Below are positions 1-6,485 of a DNA stretch of 10,359 nt, in pieces. The stretch is from Pseudomonadota bacterium. GTDB taxonomy: Bacteria > Pseudomonadota > Alphaproteobacteria > Rhizobiales > Rhizobiaceae. The position numbers and the translations under genes were made by a program. Below the pieces are notes generated by a model that had not been told where the DNA came from, ran no database searches, and worked only from the letters and a program-made list of their open reading frames with translations. Within the stretch, counting starts at the first letter, position 1. Each line of letters begins with the position of its first letter. Location of the stretch: NCBI GenBank assembly GCA_023393575.1, contig JAEWKX010000125.1:1-10359 (forward strand), written 5' to 3'.

Positions 1-728
1 CATTTCATGGAGCGCTTCAGGGCGTCCATGGCGTAGGCGGCGCGCGGCTCCTTGCCGTGCTCGACATAGATCTTCAGCGCGACCTGGCGGCCGGACATGG
101 TGGTGAAGCTGTCCTCGATGACGCCGAGATCGCCTGCGACCAGCGCGAAGAGGTAGCTCGGCTTCGGATGCGGATCGAACCAGGCGGCGAATTGCCGGCC
201 CTCGTCGTAATTGCCCCCGCCGAGGAAGTTGCCGTTGGACAGAAGCAGCGGGTTGGCGGCTTTGTCGGCGATGATGGTGATCGTGTAGGGCGCCAGCACG
301 TCCGGGCGGTCGGGGAAATAGGTGATGCGGCGGAAGCCTTCCGCCTCGCACTGGGTGCAGTAGACGCCGTTCGTCCGGTAGAGCCCCATCAGCTGCGTAT
401 TGGCTTCCGGGTTGATGAAGGTGGTGACGGTGACCTCGAAGGGACTGCTTTCCGGCAGGCCACGGATCGTCAGGCTTTGCGGTGTTGCGTCATACTGGCC
501 GGCCGGTACCTCGTTCTGGTCCAGGAGCAGGCCGGAAAGGGTAAGCTCGTCACCATCGAGAACCAGAGGCGCCTTCGGATCGGCTCCCTCGCGACGGTGG
601 AAGATCAGTCTTGCGTCGATCTTGGTATTCGTCGGGTCCAGCTCGAAGGTGATATCGACGCGTTCCAGGACGAAATCGGTGGGGCGGTAATTGGCGAGTT
701 CGACGGTCTTGGTATCGGATGTACCCAT
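1..728 (-). CDS. pepN: Aminopeptidase N, N-terminal part (cut by window edge)
   Basis: This is a zinc metallo-aminopeptidase of family M1, which removes N-terminal residues from peptides in the cytoplasm. Only the first 242 codons are in the window; full-length relatives have about 880 residues. The visible part is the N-terminal beta-sheet domain. It carries the PepN signature CEAEGFRRITYFPDRPDV (about residues 127-144), then LLSNGN and PSYLFALVAGD, which align well by memory with E. coli PepN. The GAMEN and HExxH zinc motifs lie beyond the left edge and cannot be checked. The ATG at 728 is chosen because an AGGA lies about 12 bases upstream; a second ATG at 736 is out of frame. The frame is open throughout, with GC-rich third positions. 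It is transcribed away from the glycosyltransferase, across a long non-coding spacer. Confidence 0.95.
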   Translation of the reverse strand, partial: MGTSDTKTVELANYRPTDFVLERVDITFELDPTNTKIDARLIFHRREGADPKAPLVLDGDELTLSGLLLDQNEVPAGQYDATPQSLTIRGLPESSPFEVTVTTFINPEANTQLMGLYRTNGVYCTQCEAEGFRRITYFPDRPDVLAPYTITIIADKAANPLLLSNGNFLGGGNYDEGRQFAAWFDPHPKPSYLFALVAGDLGVIEDSFTTMSGRQVALKIYVEHGKEPRAAYAMDALKRSMK

Positions 729-1249
729 GAGTACATAAATTCCTGTCGTGTGTAAGAAACAAGAGGCCGCGTTCAGGGCCTGCGAACTCAACCGAACCGT
801 AGGTTCCTGAGGTTTTGGTTCAGCGTCATGGAATGCGCCGCCGGGCGGTTCTGCGGGTCGACAAAACGGAGCAAGCGCTGGTCCTTCCAATGAGCGAGAT
901 ACGGGCACGATAGCAAGGGGTTGCTAACATGATCCTAACAGGTCGGGCTCCTGCAATTGACCGGATCAGGCGGCACGGGGCCTGCTGCCGTCCGAGGCCT
1001 TTGGTCCTTGCATCAATTTGGAGGTAATGAATAGACGTAGAATATATTGAATGAGGTTGTTGCTTGCCTATCATTGCCTGGATATGCTTCAAGTAAAATA
1101 AATATAGGCTTCTGTTTCTTCAGTATCTCCATTATTGGCAGGTGAGCATTGGACAAGCGGGTGGCAGCCCTGCCGCGGTCGGCGGAGGTAGATGGCGGTA
1201 GTTGTAGCTCCGCGTCCTGCAGGCGGACATCCGGGCGGGACCTGATGCC
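729..1249. other. Non-coding spacer between divergent pepN and the glycosyltransferase
   Basis: This 521-base stretch has no convincing gene. It should hold the promoters of pepN (leftward) and of the glycosyltransferase (rightward). Near pepN there is a short inverted repeat, GAACC-GTA-GGTTC, at 794-806, with a further GGTTC downstream at 817-821. A second weak inverted repeat, CGGCA/TGCCG, lies at 971-990. From about 1017 to 1135 the sequence becomes clearly AT-rich, unlike its surroundings. That part contains a good ribosome-binding sequence, GGAGGT, just before a seven-codon mini-ORF. The minus-strand frame at 826-1092 has arginine-rich, low-complexity content and no recognisable domain, so I do not call it a gene. 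Confidence 0.6.
1027..1101 (+). other. Tandem mini-ORFs in an AT-rich leader (speculative)
   Basis: GGAGGT at 1020-1025 is followed almost at once by ATG at 1027, opening a seven-codon frame (MNRRRIY) that stops at 1048-1050. The next codon, 1051-1053, is again an ATG in the same frame and opens a 16-codon frame, MRLLLAYHCLDMLQVK, ending at 1101. This adjacency is seen directly. Whether either is translated, and whether they act as leader peptides for the glycosyltransferase about 150 bases downstream, is speculation. The ribosome-binding sequence sits very close to the first ATG, which weakens the case. Confidence 0.15.
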
Positions 1250-2536
1250 ATGAAGATCCTGATCCTCGGCATCAACCATGCGCCGGAAAAGATCGGCATC
1301 GCCGTCTATACCAGCGCAATGGCGACGGCCCTGGCGGCGGCCGGGCATCGGGTCACGGTGGTCGCGGGGCAACCCTACTATCCGGCGTGGAGGCTGATGC
1401 CAGGGCATCGCCAGACCTTCCAGCGCACCGTCGAAGATGGCGTGACCATCATCCGCTGCCCGCTCTATATTCCCGCCAGGCCGACGGGCAAGAAGCGCCT
1501 CCTGCATCATTTCAGCTTTGCCCTCAGCAGCGTCCTTCCAATGCTTTTTTCGGGCATCCGCTTTCGCCCGGATGTGGTCTTCTGCATTGCGCCCTCCCTG
1601 ATCGCGGCACCGGTCGGCAGGCTGGCGGCAACGCTCTGCGGCGCCCGCTCCTGGCTTCACGTGCAGGACTTCGAAGCGGAGGCGGCGTTTGCCGCAGGCT
1701 TGCTGAACGGCAACGGCTGGCTGTTCCGGCTCGCACGCCAATTCGAACTTCTCATGCTACGGGCCTTCGATCGCACGAGCAGCATCTCGCCGCAGATGTG
1801 CGCCCGCCTGGTCCACAAGGGGGTCGCACCGGAGCGGGTCATCGAGTTCCGGAACTCGGGCGACCTTTCGAAGGTCTGGCCATTGGAAGGATCCTCGCCG
1901 TACCGGGAGGAATGGAGCATCGCGACGGAGCATGTCGCCCTCTACTCGGGCAACATCGCCAACAAGCAGGGCATCGAGATCATCGTGGAAGCCGCGCGGC
2001 ATCTCGCCCATCGGCAGGATCTTACTTTCGTGGTGTGTGGCGAGGGGCCGAACCGGGCGAACCTCGAACGGCTCGCCGAGGGACTGCCCAATATCCGATT
2101 CCAGGACCTGCAGCCGAAGGCGCGCATGAACGACCTCGTCGGTCTCGCTACGGTCCATCTGCTGCCGCAACTGGCGAGTGCGGCGGACCTGCTCCTGCCC
2201 TCGAAGCTGATCAACATGCTGGCATCCGGCCGCCCGGTGGTCGCGACGGCCGCGCCCGGAACAGGACTGGCCCAGGAGGTCGAGGGTTGCGGCCTGGTAA
2301 CGGAGCCGGAAAACGCCACCGCCTTCGCCGATGCCATCAGGCGGCTTATCGATGATCCGGACCTGCACGCCCGCTACGCGCGGGAAGCCCGCCTGAGGGC
2401 GGAGGAGCGCTGGAGCGAAAGGGTGATCCTGGAGCGGCTGATGCGGGAGCTTGCCGGTCTTGTCGGGGAGCCCGTCGAACACCCTGTCGCGGCAGTATCA
2501 TTGCCGAAAGCTCGGGGGGCCGCACCGGAACGGTAG
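1250..2536 (+). CDS. GT4 glycosyltransferase, WcaI family
   Basis: This is a retaining GT-B glycosyltransferase of family GT4, closest in pattern to WcaI of colanic acid synthesis. It probably transfers a sugar from a nucleotide donor to a lipid-linked or growing polysaccharide at the inner membrane face. The N-terminus MKILILGINHAPEKIGIAVY matches the WcaI opening (GINYSPELTGIGKYT). PYYPAW, RCPLYIPARP, LHVQDFEAEA, the donor-domain start YSGNIANKQG (about residue 230) and SAADLLLPSKLINMLASG (about 309-326) also match. The classical EX7E element of GT4 is replaced by the AADxxLPSK pattern, as in WcaI. Its 428 aa are slightly longer than WcaI because of a C-terminal tail. The ATG at 1250 fits the family N-terminus, although the ribosome-binding site is weak. 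No other polysaccharide gene is adjacent, so its product is unknown. Confidence 0.9.
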   Translation: MKILILGINHAPEKIGIAVYTSAMATALAAAGHRVTVVAGQPYYPAWRLMPGHRQTFQRTVEDGVTIIRCPLYIPARPTGKKRLLHHFSFALSSVLPMLFSGIRFRPDVVFCIAPSLIAAPVGRLAATLCGARSWLHVQDFEAEAAFAAGLLNGNGWLFRLARQFELLMLRAFDRTSSISPQMCARLVHKGVAPERVIEFRNSGDLSKVWPLEGSSPYREEWSIATEHVALYSGNIANKQGIEIIVEAARHLAHRQDLTFVVCGEGPNRANLERLAEGLPNIRFQDLQPKARMNDLVGLATVHLLPQLASAADLLLPSKLINMLASGRPVVATAAPGTGLAQEVEGCGLVTEPENATAFADAIRRLIDDPDLHARYAREARLRAEERWSERVILERLMRELAGLVGEPVEHPVAAVSLPKARGAAPER

Positions 2537-2570
2537 TTTGCCCACCCGCATCGGTCTGCCGCTTGCCGCA

Positions 2571-2605
2571 CCGATATTGATCGAGTCATCACCAATATTG
2601 ATTGG
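2571..2605. repeat. Pair of 13-base direct repeats upstream of the transporter
   Basis: CCGATATTGATCG (2571-2583) and CCAATATTGATTG (2592-2604) match at 11 of 13 positions and start 21 bases apart, close to two helical turns. The second copy extends into CCAAT-ATTG-ATTGG, a perfect 5-base inverted repeat (2592-2605). The pair ends about 100 bases before the transporter start. This geometry suits an operator bound by a dimeric or cooperative regulator, but I cannot name one. Confidence 0.35.
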
Positions 2606-2701
2606 GATGCGCCGTCATTTCCTCTAGTCTTCGCGGCGCACGTTCGTTTCCCGATGCCCGCCCCGACAGCCTCTCCCGAGGCCGCATGCCGAGAGTAACA
2701 G

Positions 2702-3640
2702 ATGACCGTTGACGCGGGCAGTTCCCTGCGCGGAATTGCGTTCAAGATCCTCTCCGTCGTGATCTTCGTGATGATGCAGACCTGCATCAAGGCAGCCGGG
2801 GCCGATGTGGCGGCCGGACAGATCACCTTCTACCGCTCGGCTTTTGCGCTCATTCCGATCATCGCCTATCTCGCCTGGCGCCGCGACCTGCGCACGGCGG
2901 TACGCACGGATCGTCCCTTCGGCCATTTCAAGCGGGGCCTCTTCGGCGTCATGTCGATGGCCTTCGGCTTCTATGGCCTCGTCCACCTGCCGCTGCCGGA
3001 AGCGATCGCCATTGGTTACGCATCGCCGCTGATGGCGGTGGTCTTCGCGGCGCTTGTGCTGCGCGAACAGGTGCGGCTCTACCGCTGGACCGCGGTCGTC
3101 GCCGGCATGGTGGGCGTGCTGATCGTCTCATGGCCGAAGCTGACGCTGTTCGGCGAGGGCGGTTTCGCATCCACCCAGGCGCTCGGAGCCGCAGCGGTGC
3201 TGATGGGCGCGGTGCTGAGCGGGCTCGCCATGGTGCAGGTGCGGCAGTTGGTGCAGACGGAGCGGACGCCGACCATCGTGTTCTATTTCTCGCTCACCGG
3301 CGCGCTGCTTTCGCTGGTGAGCCTGCCCTTCGGCTGGGCGGTCCTGACGGGGGAACAGGCGATGTTGCTGATCGCCTCGGGAATCTGCGGCGGGATTGCC
3401 CAGATATTCCTGACCGAGAGCTACCGGCATGCGGACGTCTCCGCGGTAGCCCCGTTCGAATACACGTCCTTCATCCTCGGGATCGCGATTGCCTTCGTGA
3501 TCTTCGGCGATGTGCCGACGGCACCGATGGTGACCGGCACGGCCATTACGGTGGCTGCCGGAATCTTCATCGTCTATCGCGAGCGCCGGCTGGGACTGGA
3601 GCGGAAGGCGGCGCGCAAGGCGTCTGCGCCGCCGAATTGA
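2702..3640 (+). CDS. EamA/DMT-family inner-membrane transporter
   Basis: This is a drug/metabolite-superfamily permease with two EamA repeats, of about 312 aa and ten predicted membrane helices. The first repeat spans about residues 10-145. It includes GQITFYRSAFALIPIIAYL and the helix containing YGLVHLPLPEAIAIGYASPL, the typical EamA signature before the fourth helix. The second repeat spans about 160-293, with FLTESYRHADVSAVAPFEYT as the matching element. The short basic C-terminal tail should lie in the cytoplasm. Such proteins export or import small metabolites such as amino acids, nucleobases or vitamins; the substrate cannot be inferred here. The ATG at 2702 follows a GAGAG at about 7-11 bases. 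The gene stands 165 bases after the glycosyltransferase and its stop lies 6 bases from a convergent small gene. Confidence 0.92.
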   Translation: MTVDAGSSLRGIAFKILSVVIFVMMQTCIKAAGADVAAGQITFYRSAFALIPIIAYLAWRRDLRTAVRTDRPFGHFKRGLFGVMSMAFGFYGLVHLPLPEAIAIGYASPLMAVVFAALVLREQVRLYRWTAVVAGMVGVLIVSWPKLTLFGEGGFASTQALGAAAVLMGAVLSGLAMVQVRQLVQTERTPTIVFYFSLTGALLSLVSLPFGWAVLTGEQAMLLIASGICGGIAQIFLTESYRHADVSAVAPFEYTSFILGIAIAFVIFGDVPTAPMVTGTAITVAAGIFIVYRERRLGLERKAARKASAPPN

Positions 3641-3646
3641 GATGCC

Positions 3647-3799
3647 TCAGAGCGGAATGTTCGCCGTCGCCGGATTGGCGGGCCGTGCGTCGCCCCGTCG
3701 AACCGCACCGGCGTGGCGATATTCGCGTGCGGCGCTGACGGCGGCGCTGACGCCTTCGATTGCCTCGAGCAATACACGAATCGGGTGAAGCTGGGTCAT
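3647..3799 (-). CDS. Small hypothetical protein, 50 aa
   Basis: I do not recognise the family. The frame begins with ATG at 3799, preceded on its strand by AAAGGAACAGGATC, a good ribosome-binding site. It ends at TGA at 3647-3649, only 6 bases from the stop of the convergent transporter. The product starts MTQLHPIRVLLEAIEGVSAA and continues with an alanine-rich amphipathic helix, then an arginine-rich stretch (AREYRHAGAVRRGDARP) and a proline/alanine tail. It has no signal peptide or membrane helix. It follows the 63-aa gene after 26 bases on the same strand, so the two are probably co-transcribed. The longer same-frame reading from 4138 is rejected because it runs out of frame through the 63-aa gene. 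Confidence 0.6.
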   Translation of the reverse strand: MTQLHPIRVLLEAIEGVSAAVSAAREYRHAGAVRRGDARPANPATANIPL

Positions 3800-3825
3800 G
3801 ATCCTGTTCCTTTCTCGGACCTGGT

Positions 3826-4017
3826 TCAGCGCTCGCGGAAATCGGCAAAGATCGCGGAGGGACGGGTGATGCTGCCCATGCGGCCGATGGCGCGGGCGGT
3901 CAGCTGCTCGTTGGTCGCCGAGCCGAACCGGTGGTAGCCCTGCGTGGATCGTTGGGGCACGCCGGCGACGCGGAGGCTTTCGAAGCCGGAATGGATGGGA
4001 CGGACACGGGTCGTCAT
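3826..4017 (-). CDS. Small hypothetical protein, 63 aa
   Basis: I do not recognise the family. The ATG at 4017 has AAGGAACCAAGGCG directly upstream on its strand, and third codon positions are strongly GC-biased, so it is very likely real. The product is soluble and basic, starting MTTRVRPIHSGFESLRVAGV, with a central GYHRFGSATNEQLTARAIGR and an end in FADFRER. It has no cysteines, signal peptide or membrane segment. It is the first gene of a two-gene leftward unit with the 50-aa gene. A possible promoter lies at 4061-4089. Repeated GGAACC hexamers (three within about 85 bases, in both orientations) lie between this gene and the hairpin at 4109-4129. Confidence 0.65.
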   Translation of the reverse strand: MTTRVRPIHSGFESLRVAGVPQRSTQGYHRFGSATNEQLTARAIGRMGSITRPSAIFADFRER

Positions 4018-4060
4018 CGCCTTGGTTCCTTAAATCTCTGGTTCCTCCCAAGACAGGCTT

Positions 4061-4089
4061 AATATTGCGGTGCAGCATCGATTCGGCAA
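4061..4089 (-). promoter_or_regulatory. Candidate promoter of the two small genes
   Basis: Read on the minus strand, TTGCCG (4089-4084) and AATATT (4066-4061) are separated by 17 bases, the right layout for a sigma-70 type promoter ending about 45 bases before the ATG of the 63-aa gene. The match is moderate and found by eye. Confidence 0.3.
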
Positions 4090-4108
4090 TGCGACATAAG
4101 GAACCGCT

Positions 4109-4129
4109 GCCATGCGCAAAATGCATGGC
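4109..4129. repeat. Seven-base inverted repeat (hairpin candidate)
   Basis: GCCATGC and GCATGGC form perfect 7-base arms around a 7-base loop. It lies between the two leftward units, upstream of the small genes and downstream of the uracil-DNA glycosylase. No T-run follows on either strand, so it is more likely a protein-binding site or a processing hairpin than an intrinsic terminator. Confidence 0.35.
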
Positions 4130-4148
4130 CGATTTCATAAAGCGTTAA

Positions 4149-4177
4149 CATTGATCAATGCGTCGGCACTAATGCCG
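4149..4177. repeat. Palindrome CATTGATCAATG plus small hairpin at the 3' end of the glycosylase
   Basis: CATTGATCAATG (4149-4160) is a perfect 12-base palindrome. Next to it, CGGCA-CTAA-TGCCG (4164-4177) is a perfect 5-base stem that includes the stop codon of the glycosylase gene. The stem may help end transcription, but there is no T-run. The palindrome lacks the four-base spacer of an FNR/FixK box, so I do not assign it to that regulator. Confidence 0.3.
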
Positions 4178-5023
4178 TGAAACCGCCTGCGAAAACATCA
4201 GCAGGTCATGCCAGGCCAACGCCTTGCTGGCGGGGGCCGCCAACAGTTCCTGTGGGTGCAGGGTTGCCAGGGCCTCCACGGACCGGCTGCCAGAACTTAC
4301 CTTGCGCCATCCCCCGCGCAGACTGTGGATCGTGCCGCTTTCGCCGAAGAAGAAACGGGCCGGAAAATTGCCGAGCAGCAGCAGGTGCTCGGGTTCGGCC
4401 AGCGCGATCTGTCTTTCTATGAATGGCCTGCAGATCGCCGTTTCGGCCGGCGAAGGCATCCGGTTGCCCGGCGGGCGCCACGGGATGATGTTGGTGAGCA
4501 GCACCGTCTCGCGGGAAAGGCCGATGGCGCCCAGCATGCGGTCGAGCAACTGGCCGCTCCGTCCGCAAAAGGGAAGGCCGTCGCGGTCGTCGTCTGCATT
4601 GGGCATGGGACCGATCACCATGATCCGGGAGGCCGTGTCGCCGCTGGCGAAGACCGTGGAGCGGGCACCGTTCTTGAGGTTGCAGCCGTCGAACCCCTCG
4701 ATCGCCACCTTCAGTTCCGCAAGCGACGTGGCGCTTTCCGCTGCCCGCTGCGCGGCTGCCACCGCATCGACATTCGGCATGGCGACGGGGGGTGGATTGA
4801 ACGGCTGGGCTGCGGCCGCCGTCCGGGTGGCCTGTTGCCGGTCCGCCCGTTGTGCAGGAGCAGGCTGGGACGCCGTCGCCTTCTGGCGGGCGGCCTGCTG
4901 CGCCTCAAATTCCGCCATGCGATCAACCGGCGCGTCTTCCAGCAGCCACTCCACCCCTGCATCCGCATAGAAATGCAGAAGTGCCGAGAGTTCGCCCGCC
5001 TCGAGGTCTTTCGCCTGGATCAT
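4169..5023 (-). CDS. Uracil-DNA glycosylase superfamily protein (family 4-like), altered motif 1
   Basis: This protein is related to family 4 uracil-DNA glycosylases, which excise uracil from deaminated DNA. An N-terminal region of about 100 residues is rich in Ala and Gln and probably flexible. The domain then runs from C114 to the end. Its motifs are GLPFCGRSGQLLDRMLGAIG (149-168), TNIIPWRPPGNR (177-188), CRPFIERQI (198-206) and TLHPQELL (254-261). The first motif, normally GEAPG with acidic residues, reads GPMPNADDD (138-146), so the expected Glu is absent. Of the four iron-sulphur cysteines of canonical members I can place only C114 and C198. It may have changed substrate or activity, so a plain uracil glycosylase label is uncertain. 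It starts 38 bases after the Hsp70-like pseudogene on the same strand, suggesting one transcript. Confidence 0.85.
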   Translation of the reverse strand: MIQAKDLEAGELSALLHFYADAGVEWLLEDAPVDRMAEFEAQQAARQKATASQPAPAQRADRQQATRTAAAAQPFNPPPVAMPNVDAVAAAQRAAESATSLAELKVAIEGFDGCNLKNGARSTVFASGDTASRIMVIGPMPNADDDRDGLPFCGRSGQLLDRMLGAIGLSRETVLLTNIIPWRPPGNRMPSPAETAICRPFIERQIALAEPEHLLLLGNFPARFFFGESGTIHSLRGGWRKVSSGSRSVEALATLHPQELLAAPASKALAWHDLLMFSQAVSRH

Positions 5024-5061
5024 CGGTCCACTCTAGCGAAGCCGGGCGCGGGGGGGAAGCA

Positions 5062-6354
5062 TCACGCCGCCCATTGCGCGAGATCCTCGCTTTCGCCGAT
5101 CAGCGCCAGGCCGTGGGCGATGGAGAGAAGCTCGCCTCCCGTCTCGATCTTCCCGGTTCCGAAGCGGCGGGTGAAGATCTCGCGCACCGCCGGCACGAAG
5201 GACGTGCCGCCGGTGAGGAAGACCTTGTCGATGCTTTCCGGCGCCGTTTCCGTCTGCCCCAGCGCCTCGTCGAGCGCCGTTTCCATCCGGGCGAGGTCCT
5301 CGGCGATCCAGCTCTCGAACTCCCGGCGCCGGACGGTCTTGCAGCCGGCCCTGCCGAGTGGCGCGAAGTGGAACTCCGCCTCATCGGCTGACGAGAGCGC
5401 CATCTTCGTCGCCGACACCGCCTGGTAGAGCGGATAGCCTTCGTCGTGCTCGACGAGATCGACAAAGAGTTCCAGCTTTTCCGGTTCCAGAGCCGAGCGG
5501 ATCAGCGATTGCAGGTCCGCGAACTCCTTGGAGCCCTTGAAGATGGACAGCTGGTTCCAGCGCGAGAAGCTGGTGTAGTAGTTGCTCGGCACGTCGAGCA
5601 GCTTGTCGAAGCTCCTGAACCGGCTGCCCTTGCCGATCTCCGGTGCCACCAGGTGTTCGATCATCCGCGCGTCGAACTGGTCGCCGGCGATGCCGACGCC
5701 GGAATGGCCGATCGGCGTGGCCGACAGCCGCCCGGCCTGCCGCTCGAAGCGGATCAGCGAATAGTCCGTCGTGCCGCCGCCGAAATCGGCCACCAGCACT
5801 GTGGCGTCCCGCTGAAGGTTCTGTGCGAAGTAGTGGGCGGCGGCGACCGGCTCGTAGACATAGGCGATCTGCGGAAAGCCGAGACGGCCGAGCGCCACGT
5901 TGTAGCGCTCCAGCGCCAGGTCCGCATCGGCGCTGGCGCCGGCGAACTGCACGGGACGCCCGACGACGATGCGCGAGACATCCGACGGCCAGGCCGCGCC
6001 CGCATAGGCGGAAAGCCGGCGCAGGAAGATCTCCATCAGGTCTTCGAACTGGTGCCGGCGCGCGAAGATCAGCGTTCCCTGGAAGAGCGGGCTTGCCGCA
6101 AACGTCTAGATCGACTGCAGGAAGCGGCAGTCGCCGGGATTGTCGATGAAAGCGCGGATCGCCGCCGGTCCCGCCTCGACCTTCAGCGCTTGCGCGCCGA
6201 GCTGCCGGTCCTTCATGAAGGAGAGCGCCGTGCGCATCGTGTCGGTGGTGCCGGCGCTGCTGGTGAACGGCATGGATTGCGTGGCGCCAGCGCTTTCCGT
6301 CATCGCGATGACGGTATTGGTCGTGCCGAAATCCAGCCCCAGCGCCCGTGCCAT
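5062..6354 (-). pseudogene. Hsp70-family (YegD-like) ATPase gene interrupted by in-frame TAG
   Basis: Read through, this is a 430-residue actin/Hsp70-fold protein of the YegD type, with no C-terminal peptide-binding domain of DnaK size. The phosphate-1 loop GLDFGTTNT is at residues 6-14, YEPVAAA before the second loop, phosphate-2 DFGGGTTD at about 190-197, and adenosine motif LTGGTS at about 380-385. Codon 83 is TAG (6108-6106), splitting it into an 82-codon piece and a downstream frame whose first ATG is at 6036. The 23 codons between TAG and that ATG are in frame and family-like (TFAASPLFQGTLIFARR). One base change from AAG would explain the lesion. By alignment with YegD and DnaK this is the lysine before the SFLG/RLIG element, the catalytic Lys. 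Start ATG 6354 has GAGGAG upstream. It could also be a sequencing error. Confidence 0.88.
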
Positions 6355-6412
6355 GGCAGTGCTCCTCGTCCAGTCGTGATTATTGAACCCGGAGCGTCAA
6401 GCCCGGAACGCC

Positions 6413-6432
6413 AAAGGGCGCCTGTCGCGCCC
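6413..6432 (-). terminator. Likely terminator of the ampR-like gene
   Basis: On the minus strand GGGCGC-GACAG-GCGCCC forms a perfect 6-base stem with a 5-base loop, followed by TTT. It lies 54 bases after the stop of the LysR-type regulator and 59 bases before the Hsp70-like start, so the two genes are probably separate transcription units. The T-run is short. Confidence 0.5.
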
Positions 6433-6485
6433 TCGTCAAATCGAGCGCGCCTGATCGCACAGGCGGGGCGGCATGGCAAGGGAGG

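Noticed and set aside
57..755. A 232-codon plus-strand frame over pepN
   Set aside because: The minus strand encodes a clear PepN N-terminus; the plus frame is its shadow in GC-rich DNA.
826..1092. An 88-codon minus-strand frame in the pepN-glycosyltransferase spacer
   Set aside because: It has no recognisable domain, no good ribosome-binding site and arginine-rich shadow-like content in an AT-rich or mixed region.
3647..4138. A 163-codon minus-strand frame ending with the 50-aa protein
   Set aside because: Its first 113 codons run out of frame through the 63-aa gene and are arginine-, histidine- and proline-rich. The internal ATG at 3799 has its own ribosome-binding site.
4151..4158. TTGATCAA as an FNR/FixK box
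   Set aside because: The FNR-type site needs four bases between TTGAT and ATCAA; here the halves overlap.
4208..5428. A 406-codon plus-strand frame across the glycosylase and the end of the Hsp70-like gene
   Set aside because: It spans two genes whose minus-strand products are recognisable, and its own product is low-complexity without any family pattern.
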